Shown piece after piece: positions 18,093-26,514 of a stretch of 64,000 bases of DNA; position 1 is the first letter of the stretch, and every line of letters starts with the position of its first letter. Where the stretch lies: positions 23,125-87,124 of the forward strand of contig CBFHLR010000012.1 of the NCBI GenBank assembly GCA_965656715.1. The letters run 5' to 3'. This DNA is from Coraliomargarita sp965656715. GTDB lineage: Bacteria > Verrucomicrobiota > Verrucomicrobiia > Opitutales > Coraliomargaritaceae. The notes below the pieces were generated by a model. That model saw nothing but the letters and a program-made list of their open reading frames with translations, did not search any database and was not told the DNA's origin. A program made the position numbers and the translations under genes.

Positions 18093-18839
18093 ATGAAAAA
18101 AACAATTATCGCACTTGCTGCAACTGCTGCAGTAGCTTCAGCTAACGCTGACTTCCTTGGAGGTTGGGACTTTCAAGACCTGACTCTTGCGAGTGACTTG
18201 AATGCAGGTATTGCTCAGGATATTGCTGGCCAACTTGGTGGCACCCTCTCGAGTTCTACATTTATCGCGAACACATCTCAAGGCGCAGGGCAGAATACTA
18301 TCGATGCTGCTGATGCTTTTTGGGGTTCCAATGGCTTCCAAGGTGGAGTTGCTGGTGATAACGTAGTAGGTACCAAGGGCATCACTACTCAAGGCACTAA
18401 CAGCTTTGAGATTGCTTTTGATGCTACAAACTTCACTGACCTCGATTTGGCCTTCATGTTTGACGTGATCAACACAGGTGATTACGGCACAGCATTCGGT
18501 CCAGTCTACACTGATACTATCAATGTTGAATTGTTTGATGGCGTGAGCTCTCTTGGAGTTCTTACCAACAACGGTTTCTTTGGTTCCGATGCAAATGCTG
18601 TATTTGACCTAGACAATGGTGCGGGTTACAGCACTAGTAATCTGACTCTAGACGTATCTGCACTGGATGGCATTGCTAATGCACGTGTTGTAATCACAGC
18701 AAATGCTAATGTAACTCCAGGTAATATCGTATTCGACAACGTTGGTTTCTCTGGAACAGTTGTTCCTGAGCCATCTACCTATGCTGCGATTTTCGGAGCA
18801 ATCGCTCTTGCGTTTGCTGCTTCACGTCGTCGTAAGTAG
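18093..18839 (+). CDS. PEP-CTERM sorting-domain protein
   Basis: The 248-residue exported protein has a signal peptide (about 1-20, ASANA) and ends with a textbook PEP-CTERM tail: VPEPSTYAAIFGAIALAFAA followed by SRRRK. The tail holds the VPEP recognition motif, a membrane helix and a basic cluster. Exosortase would cleave at the PEP motif and release or anchor the protein in the exopolysaccharide layer. The middle part is Asp/Asn/Thr-rich beta structure without a recognised enzyme motif. It shares strong codon bias with the upstream gene and ends at a clear terminator. The EpsI-like gene at 1508-2197 belongs to the same sorting world. Confidence 0.9.
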   Translation: MKKTIIALAATAAVASANADFLGGWDFQDLTLASDLNAGIAQDIAGQLGGTLSSSTFIANTSQGAGQNTIDAADAFWGSNGFQGGVAGDNVVGTKGITTQGTNSFEIAFDATNFTDLDLAFMFDVINTGDYGTAFGPVYTDTINVELFDGVSSLGVLTNNGFFGSDANAVFDLDNGAGYSTSNLTLDVSALDGIANARVVITANANVTPGNIVFDNVGFSGTVVPEPSTYAAIFGAIALAFAASRRRK

Positions 18840-18870
18840 CGCGAGCGCACGCTTAATTATTGAATAAACA

Positions 18871-18904
18871 ATGCCGGGCGGATTTACCGCTCGGCATTTT
18901 TTTA
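18871..18904 (+). terminator. rho-independent terminator
   Basis: An 11-bp stem (ATGCCGGGCGG/CCGCTCGGCAT, one G-U pair) with an ATTTA loop is followed by a run of seven T. It ends the receptor/PEP-CTERM cluster. Confidence 0.92.
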
Positions 18905-18911
18905 TCCATTA

Positions 18912-20989
18912 GTGATGAGTAAGCAAATGCGTCCTAGATTATGTGTTTGGCTAGTAGTCGTAATTGTTGCCTTATGTCCATTGATCTATCTCGATGGTAT
19001 TAGAGATGCTGGTGACCTCGGAAAGCGCGCACTCTTGTATTTAGGAGGTGTTATTGCTTTTGAGTTACTATGGATGGGACCTCAACGTCAGGAGCTCGCT
19101 GAGAGGCGGATGCTGATGATTCCCGGGCTTGCCGTTCCATTGGCGTTTATGGCTGCAGTATCAGCCTTATGGTGTATGAATGGCCTCGTGCCAAGTGCTG
19201 CTGCGCGTGAATTCTCTGGATGAGTTATTTCACTGGTGTGGCTCTTGTTGGCTTGCAATATGCGCCAACATTTCAAGTTGCTGTACATAGGCATAGTCTG
19301 TGCCGCGTTGTTGACATCATCCATCGGGATTTTACAGGCCTACGGTTTGATTGATTTGTATGAGCAGACGGCGGCGCCAGCTGCAACCTATATAAATCGG
19401 AATTTTGCAAGCCATGTGGTCGTCCTTGCTTTGCCGGCATTAATTGCTCTTTCCGTATCGAGATGTCGAACGAGCTGGCTGAAGGTTTTTTGCTCTATTT
19501 CCGGAGTGGTTCTGCCTGTCTATCTTATTTACACAACCAGTCGGAATGCCTTGCTGGCATGTCTCTTCACTGTGGTGATTGCTACCATAGCGCTTACTCT
19601 TATTATACTAAGAAATCGTGATTTTGTAGCGTTGCGAAAACTGGCTCTACTTATTGGCTTGATTGTTGTGGGCTTGGGGATTGGCGGTTGGACTCAAGTA
19701 TATACTGTGGAGCACACTGGTAGTCACTTAGGCTCAAAAATAGAGCGTGCGACTGATTATGCTCGAGAAGAACTACTCCATGGAAAAGCTTAACCAAAGG
19801 AGGTGAAGCTAGAGATAAGAGTTCCTATGGGAGGCTTGTAATGTATTCCAATGCCCTCTCTGTTATTAAAGAGCATGGAAAGGTTGGAGTTGGCAGTGGG
19901 CATTTTTCAATAATCTATCCACTGTACCAAGGTGGTGTGGATTCTACTGTTGCAGATGCTCATGTTAAATTTTTGCACAACGACTACTTGGAGTTGTTTG
20001 TCGAGCATGGTCTTGTAGGCGTTCTATTTATAATTGTGTCTATTGGGCTGGTTGCGCACCAGCTCTTGTTGGGATTCCGCTCTAAGTCATATGAAGCGCA
20101 GTTGTGTGCAGCGTCTTGTTTCTCTGCGCTTGTTGCTCTCTTTGTGCTAACTAGCTTTAGTGCTCCTTTTTGGATGTCAGTTGTTCCGGTAATCATCATG
20201 CTCTACTTTGGAGCTGTTTATTTTACAGATTCAGATAAAGGCGTCGTGAAAATCAACTATGTGATTGGGCCGATGGTGAGATGGATGGTGTGCCTAATGC
20301 TCCTTAGTTTTATGGTCTGGCAAGCCCATATATTTACTAAGGATTATCGTGCGATGCGCTCCTATCATGAATTTCGAAAGATCGATGATGAGTTTGGTAA
20401 AGATGTCCAGGATCTGGCTCTTTCGTATGCTCTGGATGCACGTTCAGTAGCTCCAGACTTCTGGGAGAATGAATTTTATTTGTCACTATATTATACGGCC
20501 CTTAGGAAAATTGATTTAGCCATTGATGCATTGGACCGTGCATTAAAATCATTTCCTTATAACTACCGGGCTCTCTGTAACCGAGCGAACCTGCTTGAGC
20601 AGAGAAAGCAGTTCCATGCCGCGAAGGCAGATGTCGAACTCGCACTTCGCTTGTCTGGTCATGATCGCGCATTATGGGTGTCAGGCTTGCGTCTTGGGCT
20701 TGCTAGTGGCGATAATAAATTTGCTCTGAAGTGTGCTGAAGAACTCGACAAAGATTCCGACAGTTTGCAGATCAAGCTGACTATTGCTGAATTGCTGAGT
20801 CGAGTAGAGGGTTCGCCTTCTGCGGTGAAGTTTTTGGAGGCGCAATCAGTTTCGATTCGGGCTCATAAGCATGCCCTCTATTTGTTAGCAAAATTTAGCT
20901 TGAAGGCTGGCGATCAGGTCAGCGCTCACAAATATCTCCTTCAACTGCGTCAAGTTGCTCCGAGTTATCCCGTTGATTTCGAGTTCTAG
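18912..20989 (+). pseudogene. broken O-antigen ligase-like gene with C-terminal TPRs
   Basis: Three consecutive open segments (18912-19223, 19236-19793 and 19841-20989) together make one protein of about 690 residues. It has the layout of the ligase-like protein at 2376: many membrane segments, the Wzy/WaaL signature HNDYLELFVEHGLVG, then TPR helices (IDLAIDALDRALKSFPYNY). The first break is a TGA at 19221-19223, possibly bridged by a short out-of-frame stretch (WMSYFTGVALV). The second is a frameshift near 19785-19800; the third frame stays open back through SSYGRLVMYSNAL. Either the gene is dead, or the draft sequence carries indel errors. Confidence 0.75.
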
Positions 20990-21834
20990 TATTTTTTGAA
21001 CGTCTCTTTGTCAGCTTGAATTGCTGAAAATGCATCTTCAAAAGCACGTTGTACTGGTTTTAGTTCGGCGTTGCGAGTGCTGCGACGAGTGTTGTGGCGT
21101 ACTTTGGGATTTGTATTGTCATCTAGCCTAAGTTGAGGAGAGCGATGAATAATGCGGCCGTATGCATCAGCTACTACTAGGGATGGGAGTGTTTCTGGCT
21201 CTTGGTGTAGTGCTGCAGCGTAGCTTAGGCGCATGTGGGGAATCATAATGGGTAATCGATTAAAGGCTGTCATGAAATAACCATACCAACGATTTGCACC
21301 AGCGAATACGACACAGCGCGTATCAGGGAGATCTTTGTCTAGTTGTGGCTGCAATTGATCAATGTATTGCAATATAATTGCAGTATCTGTGGTAACATTG
21401 CCAATGTATATAGAGATGTAGTAGTTTATATTCGCATTGTCTGCAATTACGATATGCTCTGCATCTCGTTCGACAAAGCGAACCATCTTGTTTCCAATTT
21501 GAGCTGTAAGGTTGGGATACTCCAGTGCATCTGTGTCGCGTTGGTTGGGACCATATAAACTTTTAATGTTAGTTTCACTCTCTTCTAGCCAGTGTACGCC
21601 GTGTCGGCCAAAATCAACAAGTAGTTTATCGTTTTCGATTCGCTGTAGTAAGCCTTTGCTACCTTTCTTTATTTTTTGGGTATCTCCAGTGACCGTCTCA
21701 TGGTCGAGCAAGGTTAATGCTGCCTCTACTTGGCTAGGCCAGTATTCTGGCCGATCATAGCCGCAGTATTGTGCGAAGGCTGTGTTTAGCGATATGACCG
21801 TCAGCAGTGTAAAAATAAGAGATACAAGTTTCAT
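20986..21834 (-). CDS. exported hypothetical protein, possibly thioredoxin-like
   Basis: From the ATG at 21834 the protein has 282 residues with a clear signal peptide (MKLVSLIFTLLTVISLNTAFA). The open frame continues upstream to 21930, but that part overlaps the preceding gene and looks non-coding. The mature part has strands and helices (CVVFAGANRWYGYF, LPSLVVADAYGRIIHRS) that recall a thioredoxin-like fold without a CxxC motif, so that suggestion is weak. It is the last of three exported-protein genes on this strand and overlaps the stop of the broken ligase-like gene by 4 bases. Confidence 0.6.
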   Translation of the reverse strand: MKLVSLIFTLLTVISLNTAFAQYCGYDRPEYWPSQVEAALTLLDHETVTGDTQKIKKGSKGLLQRIENDKLLVDFGRHGVHWLEESETNIKSLYGPNQRDTDALEYPNLTAQIGNKMVRFVERDAEHIVIADNANINYYISIYIGNVTTDTAIILQYIDQLQPQLDKDLPDTRCVVFAGANRWYGYFMTAFNRLPIMIPHMRLSYAAALHQEPETLPSLVVADAYGRIIHRSPQLRLDDNTNPKVRHNTRRSTRNAELKPVQRAFEDAFSAIQADKETFKKY

Positions 21835-21850
21835 CTGAGATGAGTGTTTG

Positions 21851-22564
21851 TTACTGGAGGTGTCGGGGTGTTTTGCCCGTTGGATTGTGAATCCGATTTC
21901 TTCTAGCTGATGGGATGGGGGGGGCATCATGCTGATTTTGAAATTGTGCTTTCTTTGGGCTTAGTAGTTCAGGTGCTTTAGATCTGAGCTGTGAGTCGCT
22001 TAGGGCAAAAAGAGGACGCTTCGATTGCTGATGGCTAATGCTGGTAAGGGTTGCCCCTGAGTGGCTCTTTTGATTTTGTGTATTGTTGTTGAACGTGATT
22101 TTATAGTTTTTCGAAACTGAGGTTGTGTTGCTAGTGACTTCGGCTGACTTGCTACCTTTTGGGTCTTTGAGATTGGGCAGGGTTGATAGTATCTGGATTG
22201 GGTCACCGTTTGCTTGAGTAAGCTGCATAGTATATAAGCTGTCATTCCATGAATATTCAATGGTATGTGTTAGTGGTGCGTAGCTCATTATTTGGAAGCC
22301 GTTGATTTTCTCTCCTTCACGGATCCATGTAGAAGTGTTTGTCCTTGTATCAATGAGACTAAAGTAATACCTCCCGGCAATTTGAGATACTCCCTTTAGT
22401 TTGTAGGTTGTAGCTTTATTTTGACTAGGAACGGGTTGCTCTTTTAATCTAGTTTTGCTGTTGTTGCTTGGAGGGATGAAAGGGGAGTTATGGATCAAGC
22501 TGGATGCGCTTGCCATAGATATGCAGCAGCAAGATATTCCGATAAGAATGATAGAATGAATCAT
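21851..22564 (-). CDS. exported hypothetical protein, PulC/PilP-like core
   Basis: From the ATG at 22564 this is a 237-residue protein with a hydrophobic N-terminus (MIHSIILIGISCCC, signal peptide or anchor). A small beta domain (about 50-115, LKGVSQIAGRYYFSLIDT and WIREGEKINGFQIMSY) resembles the HR/PilP-type domain of secretion-system proteins. A long low-complexity polar tail follows. An upstream ATG at 22675 would overlap the preceding gene. It lies between a LolA-like gene and another exported protein, with short gaps. The similarity is weak. Confidence 0.55.
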   Translation of the reverse strand: MIHSIILIGISCCCISMASASSLIHNSPFIPPSNNSKTRLKEQPVPSQNKATTYKLKGVSQIAGRYYFSLIDTRTNTSTWIREGEKINGFQIMSYAPLTHTIEYSWNDSLYTMQLTQANGDPIQILSTLPNLKDPKGSKSAEVTSNTTSVSKNYKITFNNNTQNQKSHSGATLTSISHQQSKRPLFALSDSQLRSKAPELLSPKKAQFQNQHDAPPIPSARRNRIHNPTGKTPRHLQ

Positions 22565-22652
22565 CGGTACATGCTTGCCTATCTTTAAATGGCGCTGCAA
22601 CCCAGATTTGCGCCATTTATGTGAACATTGCGAGCGAAGGGTTTCAGTAATG

Positions 22653-23450
22653 TTACGCTTCGGGCTGCTTGGCAAGTGCTACTGTCTCTGTCGTCGAGTT
22701 TGATTCGAAATATTCTTCGTAGATGCCGACACCTACGGTGACGTCATGAATCTCTATCACGCTGGTTCCAGTTGCTGTAGAATCTAGTTCCCGTGTTTTC
22801 GGGATTGTGATACCAGAAACTGGTGTGGAGTCTGAGAGTATTGTGGTTGAGGCTACCGCACCCTTCTTGTAGGTGATTTGTTTGCTTACTAGCTTGCTGT
22901 CATCGGATAGATAAAACTCGTAGCTTTTATTGGGACTATCCTTGTGCGTCGCTTTGATAATATGATGCATTTTACCGTGAAATGTTTTGAGGCCAATAAT
23001 CTCAAGGTTGGCATTGTTTTGCCACAGATGTATAAGCTGGGGGAGCACTTGGGCTTCGTCAACGAGGTCAGTGGCTTCGTCGCCTGATAGGGGCTGGTAT
23101 GCTAAAGTTTCACCACCAGCTAGTCGAGTGGATGTCCATGCGTCTCGACCGTCGTGAGCTCGAATGATTTGTAGGTGTTCGTCTTCTTTGCCTGGGATGG
23201 GCATTGTGATGGTCGCGCGGATTTGATTCGGGCGCTTCTTGATGATGCAGAAGTCGACGAGTTGACCATCGCGCTCGATCGTTCCGGTGGTGCGGATGCT
23301 CTCGACTTTATTCCAGTTACGCAGGCCGCCCATTGCGTCGGCATGTTTGCGTAGGATGTCTTGTAGCTCTCGCTCCTTGTTGACGTCGGCGTGAGTTAGG
23401 CCGACTAGAAAGGTAATGCTGAGCAATAGTAAGGTTGTGCAGGTTTTCAC
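22653..23450 (-). CDS. LolA-like exported protein
   Basis: Read from the GTG at 23450 the protein has about 265 residues with a signal peptide (VKTCTTLLLLSITFLVG...THA). The mature part has the pattern of LolA/outer-membrane lipoprotein-sorting-like proteins: an N-terminal helix ILRKHADAMGGLRNWNKV, then repeated antiparallel strands (IRTTGTIERDGQLVDF, FYLSDDSKLVSKQI). These domains bind lipids or lipoproteins in the periplasm. It is first in a three-gene minus-strand set with the two exported proteins. An upstream ATG at 23504 would weaken the signal peptide. Confidence 0.65.
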   Translation of the reverse strand: MKTCTTLLLLSITFLVGLTHADVNKERELQDILRKHADAMGGLRNWNKVESIRTTGTIERDGQLVDFCIIKKRPNQIRATITMPIPGKEDEHLQIIRAHDGRDAWTSTRLAGGETLAYQPLSGDEATDLVDEAQVLPQLIHLWQNNANLEIIGLKTFHGKMHHIIKATHKDSPNKSYEFYLSDDSKLVSKQITYKKGAVASTTILSDSTPVSGITIPKTRELDSTATGTSVIEIHDVTVGVGIYEEYFESNSTTETVALAKQPEA

Positions 23451-23637
23451 AGTGTCAGTATACCCTAGCTGTGATCCCGTAGACAATGAACGTCCTGGTG
23501 ACAATGGTTAAGCTTGGGCAACGCTGTTACGGGTTGCGTTGTAATGTGTCGGAGTTTGCTCAGCTGTAACGGATGTGATGTATTGCCCGCTAAGTGACGC
23601 GAAGGATGCGCTAAGTGGAATGTCGGCTGTTCGGGTG

Positions 23638-23722
23638 CTGGAGGGCAACGCTCTGTCGTTGCCATTGTCAGTGCTGTGAATCTGATCCTACGCAGTGGCA
23701 ACGACGGAGCGTTGCCCTCCAG
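23638..23722. repeat. 27-bp inverted repeat, MITE-like
   Basis: The left arm at 23638-23664 (CTGGAGGGCAACGCTC...) and right arm at 23696-23722 (...GAGCGTTGCCCTCCAG) are inverted copies with one mismatch, around a 31-base centre. A single arm recurs at 12239-12263. Together with the next element it fills most of the 457-bp gap between the LolA-like gene and the toxin-antitoxin pair; I see no gene there. Confidence 0.8.
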
Positions 23723-23750
23723 TTGATGTAACAAGGATCCCTGTTGATGG

Positions 23751-23806
23751 TGGCGCGCCCGTATTGCTGTTGCTCTGGGCGGGCGTCGCAAGCAACGCCC
23801 CTACGG
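23751..23806. repeat. GC-rich REP-like element
   Basis: The segment contains GGCGCGCCCG, then CTCTGGGCGGGCG and CGCCCCTACGG, the words of the REP-like family found at 24812, 30691, 31241, 54792, 56994 and 58131. Confidence 0.7.
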
Positions 23807-23907
23807 GCTATAGGACTGTCTTCGAGGCTGATTGGGATGGGAGCTGTCCTGCGAGGTCGTGCGAGGTTAAAGTTGACGGCATAAGTCATAAGTCGTAAAC
23901 ATGAGTA

Positions 23908-24129
23908 ATGAGGATTACATTATCGATACCGGATGCGGTGGCGCACCGCTTTCAAGCTGCGGTTCCTGCGCGTCAGCGTTCGCGTCTGGTGACACGCTTA
24001 CTTGAGCAGGAATTGTCCGAGCGTGACGATTCACTTGCGGCCGCTTGTCGTGCGGCGAATCGAGATCAGAGTCTGGACCGTGAAATTGACGAGTGGCAGG
24101 CCTTTGATGACGACGGGGTGACCGAATGA
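23908..24129 (+). CDS. antitoxin of a MazF-type toxin-antitoxin pair
   Basis: The small acidic 73-residue protein begins with a beta strand and helix typical of ribbon-helix-helix DNA-binding antitoxins (MRITLSIPDAVAHRFQ, then SRLVTRLLEQELSERDD). Its disordered acidic C-terminus (DREIDEWQAFDDDG) would wrap the toxin. It overlaps the toxin start by 4 bases (ATGA), the standard coupled arrangement. The ATG at 23908 starts the only frame that reads into the toxin gene. It probably also autoregulates the operon. Confidence 0.8.
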   Translation: MRITLSIPDAVAHRFQAAVPARQRSRLVTRLLEQELSERDDSLAAACRAANRDQSLDREIDEWQAFDDDGVTE

Positions 24130-24464
24130 GCGACACGCCAATCAAGCGGGGTGAAATTTGGTGGGTGAGTTTGGATCCTACGCAGGGATCCGAAATCAAG
24201 AAAACGCGCCCCTGTGTGGTCTTATCGCATGACACCTTGAACCGACTGCGTCGCACTGTGGTGGTCATTCCTCTGTCATCGGCTGCAAAACCGCATCCGC
24301 CCATCACTCTGCCGATTACTTGTCAGGGGGATGCGGTTGTCGCTGTTGTGGATCAAATTCGTGCGGTCGGAAAACACAGGCTAAAGTCTAAGATTGAGGC
24401 ACTTTCTTTGGAGGAATTGGATGAGCTGTGTCAGGCAGTGTCTACGATTTTGGAGCTCAGATAG
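24126..24464 (+). CDS. MazF/PemK-type endoribonuclease toxin
   Basis: This 112-residue protein matches the MazF/PemK fold: RGEIWWVSLDPTQGSEIKKT at the N-terminus, then RPCVVLS with the catalytic arginine region, VVVIPLSSA, and VDQIRAVGKHRL. These toxins cut mRNA at short sequences when the antitoxin is degraded. Length and spacing agree with the family. The pair stands between stretches of interspersed repeats (23638-23806 and 24489-25095), which is consistent with an accessory insertion point. Confidence 0.92.
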   Translation: MSDTPIKRGEIWWVSLDPTQGSEIKKTRPCVVLSHDTLNRLRRTVVVIPLSSAAKPHPPITLPITCQGDAVVAVVDQIRAVGKHRLKSKIEALSLEELDELCQAVSTILELR

Positions 24465-24488
24465 GGCGGGTTATTCATCCGCAGATCA

Positions 24489-24653
24489 ATTAGGCGAGAC
24501 TCTCGGTCGAAACTGCTTCGCAGTTCCGCTACAAATTCCTTGCCTGAGTAGAGGAAGTGCGAAGGCACTTTCTATCTTTGCCTAATACCAAGTTCATAAA
24601 GGTTTGGCATAGTCGACTCGAACCAGCGTTTGAGCAGGACAGGAATGTCCTGC
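24489..24653. repeat. MITE-like palindromic unit and adjoining hairpin
   Basis: Ends ATTAGGC (24489-24495) and GCCTAAT (24580-24586) are inverted copies. Inside are hairpins AACTGCTTCGCAGTT and GAAGTGCGAAGGCACTTTC. A further palindrome GCAGGACA-GGAA-TGTCCTGC lies at 24634-24653. No transposase gene is present. The 640-bp gap up to 25105 contains only repeats and a terminator. Confidence 0.55.
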
Positions 24654-24811
24654 CTCCTGTAACAAGCGCTTCTTTTAAAGGAGGGCGGACATGGCTCGGT
24701 TCAATCCGTGTTCGGCCTTGTCGCTACGCTCGGAACCTGTCCGTCTTTCAAGTTATACCTTATTTAAAGTGGTATAATTTTTTGCCGTTTAACTGATGCC
24801 AGTTGTTGCAA

Positions 24812-24868
24812 GCTCTGGGCGGGCGCGTCGACTTCGGCAAGCTCAGTGCAGGCAAGTCCCGTCCCTAC
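24812..24868. repeat. GC-rich REP-like element, degenerate copy
   Basis: It begins GCTCTGGGCGGGCGCGTC and ends CCCGTCCCTACG, matching the start and end of the element at 23751-23806 with a diverged middle. Confidence 0.6.
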
Positions 24869-24871
24869 GAA

Positions 24872-24904
24872 TGAAAAAAGGCAGCCGCGGTTGCGGCTAC
24901 CTTT
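24872..24904 (-). terminator. rho-independent terminator of the TonB operon
   Basis: Read on the minus strand, the stem AAAGG-x-AGCCGC/GCGGCT-x-CCTTT (one internal mismatch, 4-base loop) is followed by six T. It lies about 200 bases beyond the TPR gene stop; the repeats at 24958-25095 lie between. Confidence 0.8.
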
Positions 24905-24957
24905 GGAAAAGTCTGACCTCTGACCTTTGAGCTGCTAGCTCTGCGATTTAGCGGCTA

Positions 24958-25095
24958 TTGGTCCGGTTCGCTGCGCGGCCGGTCATGTCGTCGCTGCGCT
25001 CCTCGGAACAACGAACGGCGGCTAACTCTGCGATTTAGCTGCACGTGGTCCGGTCTGCGATGCATCCGGTCTTGTCGCTGCGCTCGGAACTACGA
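24958..25095. repeat. two copies of the GGTCCGGTT...CTCGGAAC repeat
   Basis: Copy one (24958-25013) reads GGTCCGGTTCGCTGCGCGG...CTCCTCGGAAC. Copy two (25047-25095) reads GGTCCGGTCTGCGATGC...CGCTCGGAAC. A related piece (TTGTCGCTACGCTCGGAAC) stands near 24718. The copy at 10514-10570 overlaps the trpB stop. Confidence 0.7.
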
Positions 25096-25104
25096 GAGAG
25101 GCTA

Positions 25105-26472
25105 CTAACCCTGAGACTTAGCTGCTCTCTCTACGCGTGTGAGGTAGTCTTGCAGGTTGTTATCGTGCTTGAGCTTGAGTGCTTTTCGGATCATTGGGAC
25201 GGCATCGACGTAGTTGCCGTTGCGAACCAGTGTTTGTGCGTGTGCAACCAAGGCGTCGCGTTCGAAGGCTTCGATCTTCTTGGCTTCGTCGTAGCGTGTG
25301 GTTGCTTCAGGCAGCATGTCCTTGTCCGCATAGTTGTTCGCGAGCTCGATCATTGCTTCACCGTTGAGCACGTCTTGCTCAACAATCTTGGTGAGTGTTG
25401 CGATCGCTGCGTCAGTGTCGCCTTCGGAGCGGGCAATCTTAGCGGTGAGTGTGAGTAGGTCGAGGTCTTGCTCTTGGCTGAGCGAGTCGCCGAGCGTTTC
25501 ACGAGTCTTCGTGATCATTGCTTTGGACTCATCGTAGTTGCCGGTGCGAGTGAGGATCTCAGCCGCGCGAATGAGTGCTTTCCCGTCGCCTGCTTCTGCA
25601 ATGTCTGCGGCTGCGAGGTAGGCATTGAGTGCCAGCGTTGGCGACTCGTTGTTCATGTAGATGTCGCCTAGGAGGGTCAGTGTGCTCAGGTCGGCGTTCC
25701 CCATGCGGCGGACGATTTCGAGATTCTTCGCCGCGATGAGTGGCTTGCCGGCACCGATGTAAGCGTTGCTTTGTAGGAGCCAGAAGTCGGTGTTGTCGGG
25801 TTGATCCTTGAGGAGTGTGTCGAACAGTGCGATCGCGACGTCGAAGCGCTCGGTTTCGAGCAGGCAGCGTGCGAGACCGACTTTCCAGTCGTTTACTTCA
25901 GGCTGCATCAGGATGGCCTGACGGTAGGCAGCGTCGGCTGCGTAGTAGCGTTCCTCAGTGAGGTAAGCGTATCCAAGAAGTCCATACGAGCGGCCATCCA
26001 CTTCACCGAGGTCCATTGCCTTGGAGATGACAGGAATCGCTTCCTTGAACTTGCCAGCCTGAACGAGGACGAGTCCGAGGTTCTTGTAGGCGCGGCGGAA
26101 GTCTGGGTGCTTCTTGGTAGCAGTCAGGTAGAACTGCTCTGCCTTGGCTAGGTTGCCTTCCTGGAAGTAAAGGTTGGCGAGGATGAAGTCGAAGGCTGCG
26201 CTGGTGTCGGCAGTGATCTGTGGCTCGAGCTGCTGAATGGCGACCTTCGGGCTCGCTTTAATCAGGTCGATCAGGCCACGGAGTGCTTCCTTCTCCTCTT
26301 CGGAGATCTTTGGCTCATAGCCAGCAAGGAAACCATAGTCACCGAGGAACTCCTTAATGAATGTTGGGTTGTCCCATTGGTTGCTTGCCGGGTTTGCGAC
26401 GTCGGATTGTGCGCTGAGGCTGCCAGCTGCGAGGCTCGCCCCAAGGAGAATGCTTTGAATGTATGTGCGCAT
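25105..26472 (-). CDS. periplasmic TPR protein of the TonB operon
   Basis: The 455-residue protein has a signal peptide (1-21, AAGSLSA) followed by about ten tetratricopeptide repeats over residues 70-450, for example AYKNLGLVLVQAGKFKEAIP and LANNYADKDMLPEATTRYDE. It is the last gene of the operon DUF3450 - ExbB (long) - ExbB - ExbD - TonB - TPR. This order is known for TonB2/TtpC-type systems, where the periplasmic TPR protein is an accessory part. A 16-nt-period repeat fills the gap to tonB and runs up to its start codon. No Shine-Dalgarno is seen. Confidence 0.88.
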   Translation of the reverse strand: MRTYIQSILLGASLAAGSLSAQSDVANPASNQWDNPTFIKEFLGDYGFLAGYEPKISEEEKEALRGLIDLIKASPKVAIQQLEPQITADTSAAFDFILANLYFQEGNLAKAEQFYLTATKKHPDFRRAYKNLGLVLVQAGKFKEAIPVISKAMDLGEVDGRSYGLLGYAYLTEERYYAADAAYRQAILMQPEVNDWKVGLARCLLETERFDVAIALFDTLLKDQPDNTDFWLLQSNAYIGAGKPLIAAKNLEIVRRMGNADLSTLTLLGDIYMNNESPTLALNAYLAAADIAEAGDGKALIRAAEILTRTGNYDESKAMITKTRETLGDSLSQEQDLDLLTLTAKIARSEGDTDAAIATLTKIVEQDVLNGEAMIELANNYADKDMLPEATTRYDEAKKIEAFERDALVAHAQTLVRNGNYVDAVPMIRKALKLKHDNNLQDYLTRVERAAKSQG

Positions 26473-26480
26473 GATGTTTA

Positions 26481-26513
26481 AGTGGGAAAGTGTAAATGTG
26501 AAAAGTGGTAAGG
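26481..26513. repeat. 16-nt-period GTGGGAAAGT repeat before the TPR gene
   Basis: The plus strand reads GTGGGAAAGTGTAAAT followed by GTGAAAAGTGGTAAGG, two degenerate units of 16 bases. On the mRNA it is a nearly G-free C/T/A leader ending 8 bases before the ATG. Confidence 0.7.
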
Positions 26514-26514
26514 C

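Noticed and set aside
18912..19793. Two independent small membrane-protein genes
   Set aside because: They lie in order with 19841-20989 and together rebuild one ligase-like protein; a broken gene explains them better.
24695..24710. tRNA T-arm-like word GGTTCAATCC
   Set aside because: No acceptor stem, D-arm or anticodon arm can be formed around it.
24557..24796. 79-codon open frame downstream of the toxin gene
   Set aside because: It crosses the palindromic repeats and has no start context or family similarity.
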